Shown: piece after piece, positions 1 through 5,388 of the stretch
Numbering within the stretch: position 1 is the stretch's first letter
How the letters are laid out: each line of letters starts with the position of its first letter
DNA from: Flavobacteriaceae bacterium UBA3440
GTDB lineage: Bacteria; Bacteroidota; Bacteroidia; Flavobacteriales; Flavobacteriaceae
DNA: 5,388 nt
Reading direction: 5' to 3'
Assembly: GCA_002378585.1 (NCBI GenBank)
Contig: DFSJ01000034.1
Coordinates: forward strand, 1,014-6,401
Made by a program: the position numbers and the translations under genes
The notes under the pieces: generated by a model
The model's input: the letters and a program-made list of their open reading frames with translations, nothing else
Told to the model about the DNA's origin: nothing
Databases searched by the model: none

Positions 1-942
1 CCAGGTCACGCGGATTACGTAAAAAACATGGTTACTGGTGCTGCTCAGATGGACGGTGCTATTTTGGTAGTTGCTGCTACTGATGGCCCAATGCCACAAA
101 CTAGAGAACACATCCTACTAGGAAGACAAGTAGGTATTCCAAGAATCGTTGTATTCTTGAACAAAGTGGATATGGTTGATGATGCTGAGTTATTGGAGTT
201 GGTAGAGATGGAAGTAAGAGAATTGCTTTCTTTCTACGAGTACGACGGAGATAATGGTCCAGTAATTTCTGGTTCTGCACTTGGTGCATTGAACGGAGAG
301 CAGAAGTGGGTGGATACTGTAATGCAATTGATGGAAGCTGTTGACACCTGGATCGAAATGCCAGAGCGTGATGTTGACAAGCCTTTCTTGATGCCTGTTG
401 AAGATGTATTTACCATCACTGGTCGTGGAACTGTAGCTACTGGTCGTATCGAAACAGGTGTGGCAAACACTGGAGATGCAGTTGAAATCATCGGTATGGG
501 TGCTGAAAAATTAACTTCTACTATTACAGGAGTTGAGATGTTCCGCAAAATCCTTGATAGAGGTGAAGCTGGAGATAACGTAGGTCTTTTGTTGAGAGGT
601 ATCGATAAAGCTGATATCAAAAGAGGTATGGTAATCTGTAAGTCAGGTTCAGTAAAACCGCACGCTAAATTCAAAGCTGAGGTGTATATCTTGAAAAAAG
701 AAGAAGGTGGACGTCACACTCCTTTCCACAACAACTATCGTCCACAGTTCTATGTTAGAACTACTGACGTAACTGGAACTATCAGCTTACCAGCTGGTGT
801 TGAGATGGTTATGCCTGGTGATAACTTGACTATCAACGTAGATTTGTTGCAGCCTATCGCACTAAGCGTTGGTCTTCGTTTTGCAATCCGTGAGGGTGGT
901 AGAACTGTAGGAGCTGGTCAGGTAACTGAAATCCTAGACTAA
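1..942 (+). CDS. tuf: Elongation factor Tu (EF-Tu), 5'-truncated by window edge
   Basis: EF-Tu is the GTPase that delivers aminoacyl-tRNA to the ribosomal A site. The frame is open from base 1 and starts with PGHADYVKN, the end of the G3 motif (DCPGH) including the catalytic His (His84 in E. coli), here residue 3. Roughly the first 82 residues, with the P-loop and switch I, lie outside the window; 313 residues are present. The G4 motif NKVD is at visible residues 54-57 and the G5 motif SAL at 92-94. Domain 2 follows ([14 protein letters not shown]) and then domain 3, ending in the usual [10 protein letters not shown]. The Met codon at 28 is internal, not the start. A hairpin terminator follows the stop, and tRNA-Trp lies 83 bases downstream. 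Nothing is broken or unusual. Identity is essentially certain; whether the genome has a second tuf cannot be seen. Confidence 0.99.
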   Translation, partial: PGHADYVKNMVTGAAQMDGAILVVAATDGPMPQTREHILLGRQVGIPRIVVFLNKVDMVDDAELLELVEMEVRELLSFYEYDGDNGPVISGSALGALNGEQKWVDTVMQLMEAVDTWIEMPERDVDKPFLMPVEDVFTITGRGTVATGRIETGVANTGDAVEIIGMGAEKLTSTITGVEMFRKILDRGEAGDNVGLLLRGIDKADIKRGMVICKSGSVKPHAKFKAEVYILKKEEGGRHTPFHNNYRPQFYVRTTDVTGTISLPAGVEMVMPGDNLTINVDLLQPIALSVGLRFAIREGGRTVGAGQVTEILD

Positions 943-963
943 ACTTTATCTTATAAAGTCAAC

Positions 964-996
964 AAGGTGTCCGCCCTCTGGGCGGATACCTTTCTT
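964..996 (+). terminator. Hairpin terminator after tuf
   Basis: The left arm 964-976 pairs with the right arm 980-992, giving 13 bp with one G-U wobble and a three-base loop. The stem is GC-rich near the loop (GTCCGCC against GGCGGAT), flanked by AA on the 5' side and followed by TTTCTT. This looks like a Rho-independent terminator for tuf, although the T tract is short and interrupted by a C, so partial read-through is plausible. It lies 21 bases after the tuf stop. The hairpin itself is seen directly; its termination role is inferred. Confidence 0.75.
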
Positions 997-1006
997 AATG
1001 AATACA

Positions 1007-1022
1007 AGATGCTTCGGCATCT
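1007..1022 (+). promoter_or_regulatory. UUCG-capped hairpin just upstream of tRNA-Trp
   Basis: A perfect 6-bp stem, AGATGC (1007-1012) with GCATCT (1017-1022), is closed by TTCG. With the C-G closing pair this forms the exceptionally stable cUUCGg tetraloop. It ends three bases before the first base of the mature tRNA and has no T tract, so it is not a typical terminator. A role as a 5' leader structure that affects RNase P or endonuclease processing of the tRNA precursor is an inference. It may also simply keep the leader from misfolding with the tRNA. Confidence 0.5.
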
Positions 1023-1025
1023 GAT

Positions 1026-1098
1026 ACGGGTGTAGCTCAGTTGGTAGAGCACTGGTCTCCAAAACCAGGTGTCGGGAGTTCGAGTCTCTCCTCCCGTG
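1026..1098 (+). tRNA. trnW: tRNA-Trp, anticodon CCA
   Basis: A full cloverleaf folds by eye: acceptor 1026-1032 with 1091-1097, D stem GCTC/GAGC (1035-1038, 1047-1050), anticodon stem CTGGT/ACCAG (1052-1056, 1064-1068), and T stem GGGAG/CTCTC (1074-1078, 1086-1090) around TTCGAGT. The anticodon loop CTCCAAA puts CCA at 1059-1061, which reads the Trp codon UGG. The anticodon arm and T arm closely resemble E. coli tRNA-Trp. The discriminator base is G (1098), as expected for bacterial tRNA-Trp. The next bases are CAA, so the CCA end is not encoded and must be added by nucleotidyltransferase. The sixth acceptor pair is a U-U mismatch (1031 against 1092). The gene sits between tuf and secE, a conserved position. 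Confidence 0.97.
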
Positions 1099-1131
1099 CA
1101 AAGGTTCATCACCTATTTAAAAAGATCGAAT

Positions 1132-1320
1132 ATGTTGCAGTATATAAAGGAATCAATTGAAGAGTTAAAGCACAATGTGACTTTGCCTACCAAAGCTGAA
1201 GCATCAAACCTTATGGTCGTTGTTGCTGTATTTTCGGTAGTATTTGCTTTAGCTATTTGGGGTGTAGACAGTGCCTTATCGCAGTTGATCCAACTATATT
1301 TTAACAACATCATCAATTAA
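1132..1320 (+). CDS. secE: Preprotein translocase subunit SecE
   Basis: SecE clamps SecY in the SecYEG protein-conducting channel of the inner membrane. The product is 62 residues, the short single-span form found in most bacteria. An amphipathic cytoplasmic helix (about residues 3-15, YIKESIEELKHNV) is followed by the conserved loop and then one hydrophobic span at about 27-46 (LMVVVAVFSVVFALAIWGVD). The ATG at 1132 is chosen because the frame remains open upstream only into the tRNA, and the IKES.EELK.NVT segment begins at the normal distance from it. There is no Shine-Dalgarno sequence. The loop reads NVTLP where most SecE proteins have V(T/S)WP, so the usual Trp is Leu. nusG follows after 7 bases, the classic secE-nusG pair. 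Identification rests on size, topology, the N-terminal motif and this context. Confidence 0.93.
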   Translation: MLQYIKESIEELKHNVTLPTKAEASNLMVVVAVFSVVFALAIWGVDSALSQLIQLYFNNIIN

Positions 1321-1327
1321 TTGCCCT

Positions 1328-1879
1328 ATGTCTGAGACTGTTGAGAAAAAGTGGTATGTGGTTCGGGCTGTAAGTGGTCAGGAACACAAGATCAAGGGGT
1401 ATATTGAGACTGAAATAGCTCGTTTGGGTTTTGCCCAGGAGTTAGAGGAGGTTTTGGTGCCTACTGAAAAAGTAGTACAAATAAGAAACGGTAAAAAGCT
1501 CAACAAAGAAAAGGTATACTTTCCAGGATACATAATGGTGAAAGCCAACTTGGATGGTGAAATGGTTCACGCTATTAGATCAATTACTAATGTTATTGGT
1601 TTTTTAGGTGAGACCAAAGGGGGTGATCCTGTTCCGCTCAGAAAATCAGAAGTGAATAGAATGCTTGGTAAAGTGGATGAGCTAGCAGCTACATCTGATC
1701 AAGTGGCTATTCCTTTTGTATTAGGTGAAACGATTAAGGTAATAGATGGTCCTTTTAATGGATTCAACGGTACTGTTGAAAAAATTAATGAGGAAAAACG
1801 CAAGCTTGAGGTTATGGTGAAGATTTTCGGAAGAAAAACACCATTGGAACTCAGCTATATGCAAGTAGAGAAAGTATAA
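1328..1879 (+). CDS. nusG: Transcription termination/antitermination factor NusG
   Basis: NusG binds the RNA polymerase clamp, suppresses pausing, and through its KOW domain contacts Rho or ribosomal protein S10. At 183 residues it has the normal length. The NGN domain spans about residues 8-110 (KWYVVRAVSGQEHKIK, then VYFPGYIMVK with FPGY at 65-68). After a linker of about 20 residues comes the KOW domain at about 132-183, with VIDGPFNGFNGTV (138-150) and the C-terminal strand segment IFGRKTPLEL. Its position between secE and rplK marks it as the housekeeping NusG rather than one of the UpxY-type paralogues that Bacteroidota use in capsule operons. The start is seven bases after the secE stop, so the two are probably translationally coupled. 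No Shine-Dalgarno sequence is present (TTGCCCT before ATG). No insertion or damage is seen. Confidence 0.98.
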   Translation: MSETVEKKWYVVRAVSGQEHKIKGYIETEIARLGFAQELEEVLVPTEKVVQIRNGKKLNKEKVYFPGYIMVKANLDGEMVHAIRSITNVIGFLGETKGGDPVPLRKSEVNRMLGKVDELAATSDQVAIPFVLGETIKVIDGPFNGFNGTVEKINEEKRKLEVMVKIFGRKTPLELSYMQVEKV

Positions 1880-1896
1880 GTGTTACACTAAATAGA

Positions 1897-1922
1897 GAAG
1901 GTGTGCTTCCAAATTCACCTTC
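1897..1922 (+). promoter_or_regulatory. Stem-loop in nusG-rplK gap
   Basis: GAAGGTG (1897-1903) pairs perfectly with CACCTTC (1916-1922) around a 12-base loop. It ends 17 bases before the rplK start and is not followed by a T tract, so it does not look like a terminator. In E. coli the mRNA target for L1 feedback lies just upstream of rplK, so this is the natural place to look for such a site. I cannot recognise the 23S-like L1-binding motif here, so the regulatory role is speculative. Confidence 0.35.
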
Positions 1923-1939
1923 GTTAATTAAATTGAACA

Positions 1940-2377
1940 ATGGCAAAAGAAATCAGTAAAGTAGTTAAACTACAAGTTAGGGGAGGTGCAGCGAATCCAT
2001 CGCCACCGGTTGGACCCGCTTTAGGTTCTGCCGGTGTCAATATCATGGAGTTCTGTAAGCAGTTCAACGCTAGAACCCAAGATAAACCTGGTAAGGTTTT
2101 ACCAGTTCAGATCACCGTGTACAAGGACAAGTCTTTTGACTTCGTCGTTAAGACTCCTCCAGCGGCCGTTCAACTCATGGAAGCAGCTAAGGTGAAGAAA
2201 GGATCTGGCGAACCAAACAAAATCAAGGTGGCATCAGTCAGCTGGGATCAAGTTAAATTTATCGCAGAAGACAAAATGGTCGATTTGAACGCATTTACGT
2301 TAGAATCTGCCATGATGATGATCGCAGGTACTGCACGCTCAATGGGTTTGAAAGTATCAGGTAAAAAACCTTTCTAA
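1940..2377 (+). CDS. rplK: 50S ribosomal protein L11
   Basis: L11 binds the GTPase-associated region of 23S rRNA at the base of the L12 stalk and is needed for RelA activation by uncharged tRNA. The product has 145 residues, the usual size. The N-terminal domain carries [20 protein letters not shown] (20-39), including the prolines (about 23 and 26) where thiostrepton-resistance changes occur in other bacteria; both are wild type here. KTPPAAVQL (71-79) ends the N-terminal domain. The C-terminal rRNA-binding domain includes GSGEPNK and finishes with [10 protein letters not shown] (130-139). The start follows a 60-base gap that contains a small stem-loop, and no Shine-Dalgarno sequence is visible. 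rplA follows after 17 bases, the usual L11 operon arrangement. Confidence 0.99.
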   Translation: MAKEISKVVKLQVRGGAANPSPPVGPALGSAGVNIMEFCKQFNARTQDKPGKVLPVQITVYKDKSFDFVVKTPPAAVQLMEAAKVKKGSGEPNKIKVASVSWDQVKFIAEDKMVDLNAFTLESAMMMIAGTARSMGLKVSGKKPF

Positions 2378-2394
2378 CATCTAAAGCAGTAGAT

Positions 2395-3084
2395 ATGGCA
2401 ACATTAACGAAAAAGCAAAAAGAAGCACGCGCTAAGATAGACAAGACTAAATTGTATTCTTTGTCAGAGGCCAGTGCTTTGGTGAAAGAAATCACCAATT
2501 CTAATTTTGATGCTTCTGTAGACATCGCTGTGCGTTTAGGTGTAGACCCACGTAAAGCAAATCAGATGGTTAGAGGAGTAGTAACCCTTCCTCATGGAAC
2601 TGGTAAGGACGTCAAGGTTTTGGCCTTGGTTACCCCAGATAAAGAAGCAGAGGCTAAAGAGGCTGGTGCTGACTATGTAGGTCTTGACGAGTACTTAGAG
2701 AAAATTAAAAACGGTTGGACCGACGTAGACGTCATCATTACTATGCCAAGTGTGATGGGTAAATTGGGCCCTTTAGGACGTGTTTTAGGTCCAAGAGGCT
2801 TGATGCCTAATCCTAAAACGGGTACTGTAACTATGGATGTAGCCAAAGCGGTTGCTGAGGTTAAAGCTGGTAAGATTGATTTTAAAGTCGACAAAACAGG
2901 TATTGTACATGCAGGTATTGGCAAAGTTTCTTTTTCTGCCAACCAGCTTGCTGACAACGCCAAGGAATTGATCGATACGTTGATCAAATTGAAGCCAACA
3001 GCAGCCAAAGGGGTGTATGTGAAGACCATTTATATGTCTAGCACCATGAGCCCAAGTGTTCAATTGGATCCTAAAGCCGTTTAA
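2395..3084 (+). CDS. rplA: 50S ribosomal protein L1
   Basis: L1 forms the mobile L1 stalk, moves deacylated tRNA through the E site, and in E. coli represses its own operon by binding the mRNA. The 229 residues match the family length. Domain I is split between the two ends of the chain: the N-terminal part includes [20 protein letters not shown] (38-57) and [12 protein letters not shown] (60-71). Domain II holds [20 protein letters not shown] (117-136), the L1 signature, followed by MPNPKTGTV. The C-terminal part returns to domain I with the conserved [18 protein letters not shown] (205-222). The ATG sits directly after a 5-bp inverted repeat, ATCTA (2379-2383) and TAGAT (2390-2394), in the short gap after rplK. 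No Shine-Dalgarno sequence is seen. The gene is intact and ordinary. Confidence 0.99.
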   Translation: MATLTKKQKEARAKIDKTKLYSLSEASALVKEITNSNFDASVDIAVRLGVDPRKANQMVRGVVTLPHGTGKDVKVLALVTPDKEAEAKEAGADYVGLDEYLEKIKNGWTDVDVIITMPSVMGKLGPLGRVLGPRGLMPNPKTGTVTMDVAKAVAEVKAGKIDFKVDKTGIVHAGIGKVSFSANQLADNAKELIDTLIKLKPTAAKGVYVKTIYMSSTMSPSVQLDPKAV

Positions 3085-3105
3085 GGGTATTAAAAAAATT
3101 ATCCC

Positions 3106-3621
3106 ATGACAAGAGAAGAAAAAACACAAGCAATACAAGACCTTACGGCTAAGTTGGCTGATCATTCGATCATTTACTTAGCGGATACTTCTGGGTTGGA
3201 TGCAGGAACAACTTCTGATTTACGCAGAGCTTGTTTCAAGGAAAACATTCAACTTAACGTAGTTAAAAACACGTTGCTTGCCAAAGCAATGGAAGCTTCT
3301 GATAAAGATTTCGGCGATCTTCCTTCTGTATTGAAAGGAAGTACCTCAATCATGATCTCTGATCAAAGCAGTGTTCCTGCAAAATTGATTAAGAGTTTTA
3401 GAAAGAAATCCAATAAGCCTGTGCTTAAAGGAGCTTTTATCGAAGAAGCGATTTACATCGGAGACAATCAATTGGATGCCCTTGTAGCGATCAAGTCTAG
3501 AGAAGAAATGATTGGTGAAGTGATTGGCTTATTGCAATCACCAGCCAAGAATGTTATTTCTGGTTTGAAATCAGGTGGTGGAAAATTGGCGGGTATTTTG
3601 AAAACCCTTTCCGAAAAATAA
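3106..3621 (+). CDS. rplJ: 50S ribosomal protein L10
   Basis: L10 anchors the L12 dimers to the 50S stalk. The 171 residues fit the family. The N-terminal rRNA-binding domain starts with MTREEKTQAIQDLTAKLADH, contains the conserved VVKNTLLAKAM stretch (52-62) and continues to about residue 130. The C-terminal helical spine that carries L12 dimers begins around SREEMIGEVIGLLQSPAKNV (131-150). It ends with a glycine-rich GGGKLAGILKTLSEK, a tail I associate with Bacteroidota L10. The gene starts 21 bases after rplA in an A-rich gap, too short to hold the long L10 leader found in many other bacteria. It precedes rplL by 49 bases. No Shine-Dalgarno sequence is seen. Confidence 0.98.
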   Translation: MTREEKTQAIQDLTAKLADHSIIYLADTSGLDAGTTSDLRRACFKENIQLNVVKNTLLAKAMEASDKDFGDLPSVLKGSTSIMISDQSSVPAKLIKSFRKKSNKPVLKGAFIEEAIYIGDNQLDALVAIKSREEMIGEVIGLLQSPAKNVISGLKSGGGKLAGILKTLSEK

Positions 3622-3650
3622 CTTAGCACTAATCAACAATTATATTTACA

Positions 3651-3670
3651 AATTTTAAAACGATAGAAAA
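3651..3670 (+). promoter_or_regulatory. A/T-rich translation initiation region of rplL
   Basis: The 20 bases before the rplL ATG contain only A and T apart from one C and two Gs, and end in AAAA next to the start codon. No Shine-Dalgarno sequence is present. In Bacteroidota, A-rich, unstructured leaders are known to promote initiation. L12 is needed in several copies per ribosome, so a strong initiation region here makes sense. The composition is seen directly; the strength is inferred. Confidence 0.4.
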
Positions 3671-4051
3671 ATGGCAAATTTGAAAGATTTCGCAGAACAA
3701 CTAGTTAACCTAACCGTTAAAGAAGTAAACGAGTTAGCAGCTATCTTGAAAGAAGAGTACGGTATCGAGCCTGCTGCTGCTGCTGTGGCAGTTGCTGCTG
3801 GAGGTGGTGCTGGTGCTGATGCACCTGCTGCTGAAGAGCAAACAGAATTCGATGTAATCCTTAAAGAAGCTGGAGCCTCTAAATTGGCTGTAGTTAAATT
3901 GGTTAAAGAATTGACTGGTCTTGGTTTGAAAGAAGCTAAAGACATCGTTGATGCTGCTCCAAAACCAGTTAAAGAAGGTGTTTCTAAAGATGAGGCTGAA
4001 GGCATTAAAAAATCATTGGAAGAAGCAGGAGCTGTTGTTGAGCTTAAATAA
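3671..4051 (+). CDS. rplL: 50S ribosomal protein L7/L12
   Basis: L7/L12 is the flexible stalk protein, present as dimers on L10, that recruits EF-Tu, EF-G, IF2 and release factors. The 126 residues match the usual 120-130. The N-terminal dimerisation and L10-binding domain covers about 1-32 ([20 protein letters not shown]). An Ala/Gly/Pro-rich hinge runs from about 33 to 56. The compact C-terminal domain from about 58 contains the factor-binding motif [20 protein letters not shown] (71-90) followed by [20 protein letters not shown], and ends in AGAVVELK. The hinge is encoded by runs of GCTGCT codons, which leaves a long open antisense frame that is not a gene. A strong hairpin follows 19 bases after the stop. 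Confidence 0.99.
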   Translation: MANLKDFAEQLVNLTVKEVNELAAILKEEYGIEPAAAAVAVAAGGGAGADAPAAEEQTEFDVILKEAGASKLAVVKLVKELTGLGLKEAKDIVDAAPKPVKEGVSKDEAEGIKKSLEEAGAVVELK

Positions 4052-4070
4052 TTACTCAATGTAACTTACG

Positions 4071-4115
4071 GGTTTAGGTCTTTTCGCAGTTTTGCGGCTA
4101 GACCTAAGCCTTTTT
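4071..4115 (+). terminator. Bipartite hairpin with T5 tail between rplL and rpoB (terminator/attenuator)
   Basis: The outer stem pairs 4071-4081 with 4100-4110 (11 bp, one G-U wobble). After a 2x2 internal loop, an inner stem pairs 4084-4088 with 4093-4097 around a GTTT loop. TTTTT follows at once (4111-4115). This is a good Rho-independent terminator shape. Because rpoB follows on the same strand with no recognisable promoter, it more likely acts as a partial terminator that reduces rpoB transcription, as the attenuator at the same place does in E. coli. The long stem could also be a double-strand RNase target. The structure is seen directly; the role is inferred. Confidence 0.75.
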
Positions 4116-4118
4116 ATA

Positions 4119-4142
4119 GGTGTATATGACGGTATATACATC
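4119..4142 (+). promoter_or_regulatory. Second inverted repeat in the rpoB leader
   Basis: GGTGTATATG (4119-4128) pairs with TATATACATC (4133-4142): 10 bp with two G-U wobbles and a four-base loop. At the DNA level the core is TGTATAT, six bases, ATATACA, a perfect dyad. It begins three bases after the T5 tail of the preceding hairpin and is followed by a pyrimidine-rich stretch (CCTCTTTCTC) rather than a T run. It could be an mRNA leader hairpin, a processing site or a protein-binding dyad. I cannot tell which from the sequence. The remaining 38 bases to the rpoB ATG show nothing further. Confidence 0.4.
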
Positions 4143-4180
4143 CCTCTTTCTCAGTATTCACCACATAAAATTGTCCATTG

Positions 4181-5388
4181 ATGTTCACAAATCAGACTGA
4201 AAGAATCAATTTTTCCTCCACTAAGAACATACCGAATTATCCGGATTTCTTGGACATTCAGATCAAATCATTTCAGGACTTTTTCCAATTAGAGACCAAA
4301 TCTGACGAGCGTAGTAATGAGGGGTTGTTCAACACCTTTAAGGAGAACTTTCCCATCACAGATACCCGCAACCAGTTTGTACTTGAGTTCCTTGATTATT
4401 TTGTTGATCCACCGCGTTACACCATTCAAGAGTGTATCGAAAGGGGATTGACCTACAGTGTTCCTCTGAAAGCCCGTTTAAAACTGTATTGTACTGATCC
4501 TGAGCACGAGGATTTTGAAACAATCGTACAGGACGTTTACCTAGGTACTATTCCTTACATGACCCCAAGTGGTACATTCGTAATTAATGGTGCGGAGCGT
4601 GTAGTAGTTTCCCAATTACACCGTTCTCCTGGAGTCTTTTTTGGACAGTCCTTCCACACCAATGGAACTAAGCTATATTCTGCCCGAGTTATCCCGTTTA
4701 AAGGTTCTTGGATTGAATTTGCTACCGATATTAACGGCGTGATGTATGCATACATCGACCGTAAAAAGAAATTACCTGTAACCACCTTGTTCCGTGCCAT
4801 TGGTTTTGAACGCGACAAGGATATCTTGGAAATCTTTGATCTTTCTGAGGAGGTTAAAGTATCTAAAGCAGGTCTAAAAAAGGTTCTTGGACGTAAATTA
4901 GCTGCCCGTGTGCTGAACACCTGGCATGAAGATTTCGTCGATGAAGATACCGGTGAGGTGGTTTCTATCGAACGTAACGAGATCATTTTAGATCGAGATA
5001 CCATTTTGGAGAAAGAACACATCGATGAGATTATTGAAGCGGATGTAAAAACGATTTTATTGCATAAGGAAAACAACGCCAATGCAGATTATGCGATCAT
5101 CCACAATACCCTCCAAAAGGACCCTACAAACTCAGAAAAAGAAGCCGTAGAGCATATCTACAGACAGCTCAGAAACTCTGAGCCGCCTGATGAAGAAACT
5201 GCACGTGGTATTATCGATAAACTGTTCTTCTCGGATCAACGATACAATCTGGGTGAAGTTGGTCGTTATAGAATGAACAAAAAACTGGGCTTGAATATCA
5301 AGATGGATGAGCAGGTGCTTACCCGTGAAGATATCATCACCATAATTAAATACCTCATCGAGTTGATCAATTCCAAAGCGGAGATTGA
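4181..5388 (+). CDS. rpoB: RNA polymerase beta subunit (RpoB), 3'-truncated by window edge
   Basis: RpoB is the beta subunit of the core RNA polymerase and forms one pincer and part of the active centre. The frame from ATG 4181 stays open to the edge: 402 complete codons plus two bases, about a third of the usual 1270-1300 residues. The start is fixed by an in-frame stop at 4166-4168; only a TTG directly before the ATG competes. Visible landmarks are the N-terminal SFQDFF segment (30-35), [20 protein letters not shown] (119-138), the very conserved [16 protein letters not shown] (139-154), [12 protein letters not shown] (169-180) and [10 protein letters not shown] (192-201). The following lobe region reaches [20 protein letters not shown] (351-370). 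Val143 aligns with E. coli Val146, an N-terminal rifampicin-resistance position, and is wild type; the main rifampicin region lies beyond the window. No Shine-Dalgarno sequence precedes it. rpoC would be expected downstream. Confidence 0.99.
   Translation, partial: MFTNQTERINFSSTKNIPNYPDFLDIQIKSFQDFFQLETKSDERSNEGLFNTFKENFPITDTRNQFVLEFLDYFVDPPRYTIQECIERGLTYSVPLKARLKLYCTDPEHEDFETIVQDVYLGTIPYMTPSGTFVINGAERVVVSQLHRSPGVFFGQSFHTNGTKLYSARVIPFKGSWIEFATDINGVMYAYIDRKKKLPVTTLFRAIGFERDKDILEIFDLSEEVKVSKAGLKKVLGRKLAARVLNTWHEDFVDEDTGEVVSIERNEIILDRDTILEKEHIDEIIEADVKTILLHKENNANADYAIIHNTLQKDPTNSEKEAVEHIYRQLRNSEPPDEETARGIIDKLFFSDQRYNLGEVGRYRMNKKLGLNIKMDEQVLTREDIITIIKYLIELINSKAEI

Noticed and set aside
234..674. 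146-residue antisense frame inside tuf
   Set aside because: It is a shadow of the highly conserved and codon-biased EF-Tu gene, with no plausible gene context on the minus strand.
1102..1114. AGGT/ACCT repeat between tRNA-Trp and secE
   Set aside because: Only four base pairs; expected by chance.
1069..1131. In-frame GTG start that would extend SecE upstream by 21 residues
   Set aside because: The extension lies mostly inside the mature tRNA-Trp and has no SecE-like sequence. The ATG at 1132 gives a normal 62-residue SecE.
2379..2394. ATCTA/TAGAT inverted repeat in the rplK-rplA gap
   Set aside because: Five A/T-rich pairs form a very weak hairpin. It abuts the rplA start and is noted in that entry, but it is not strong enough to call a regulatory element.
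3085..3105. GGGTA and TATCCC flanking an A run in the rplA-rplJ gap
   Set aside because: Pairing needs a bulged base and gives about five pairs around an A-rich loop; too weak to call.
3641..3648. TATATTTA as a possible -7 element (TAnnTTTG) for an rplL promoter
   Set aside because: The last base does not match, and the nearest upstream TTG is about 40 bases away instead of roughly 17-23.
3655..4059. 134-residue antisense frame opposite rplL
   Set aside because: It mirrors rplL almost exactly, and its Ala/Ser-rich product comes from the GCT-rich hinge and codon bias on the real strand. It has no recognisable domain.
4166..4173. TAAAATTG as a possible -7 element for an rpoB promoter
   Set aside because: One mismatch to TAnnTTTG, no TTG at the right distance upstream, and the start would fall almost on the rpoB ATG.
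4555..5082. 175-residue antisense frame inside rpoB
   Set aside because: It lies fully within a strongly conserved rpoB reading frame; Ser/Arg-rich low-quality translation with no known motif.

Overview
The window is a conserved information-processing locus of a Bacteroidota bacterium, entirely on the + strand: tuf (5' end cut off), tRNA-Trp(CCA), secE, nusG, rplK (L11), rplA (L1), rplJ (L10), rplL (L7/L12) and rpoB (3' end cut off). This gene order is widespread in bacteria, and placing tuf and a Trp tRNA directly before secE is common in Bacteroidota. The phylum call rests on the protein sequences (EF-Tu, L10 and the RpoB N-terminus look bacteroidotal), on the absence of Shine-Dalgarno sequences before all seven genes whose start is visible, on A/T-rich leaders, and on a tRNA without an encoded CCA end. 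The RpoB and L1 sequences suggest Cytophagales or a relative, but that is recall-based inference.

Layout: 1-942 is the C-terminal three quarters of EF-Tu. The 83-base gap at 943-1025 holds a terminator-like hairpin and then a short UUCG-capped hairpin just before tRNA-Trp (1026-1098). secE and nusG follow, 7 bases apart. A 60-base gap with a modest stem-loop precedes rplK; rplK, rplA and rplJ are then packed with gaps of 17 and 21 bases. rplL follows after a 49-base A/T-rich leader. The longest non-coding stretch is the 129 bases between rplL and rpoB. It carries a strong bipartite hairpin with a T5 tail and, three bases later, a second 10-bp dyad. rpoB runs off the right edge after 402 complete codons.

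Functionally, EF-Tu and tRNA-Trp serve translation elongation. SecE is a subunit of the SecYEG translocon. NusG couples RNA polymerase to Rho and the ribosome. L11, L1, L10 and L12 form the mobile stalks of the 50S subunit (L11/L10/L12 recruit GTPases such as EF-Tu; L1 handles the E site). RpoB is the beta subunit of RNA polymerase. The hairpin between rplL and rpoB is where partial termination could lower polymerase output relative to the ribosomal proteins, as in E. coli.

I see no mobile element, CRISPR array, phage remnant, frameshift or unfamiliar gene, and no evidence for a novel system. The points worth checking are small: RNA hairpins in the gaps, a U-U mismatch in the tRNA acceptor stem, and a Leu in place of the usual Trp in the conserved SecE loop.
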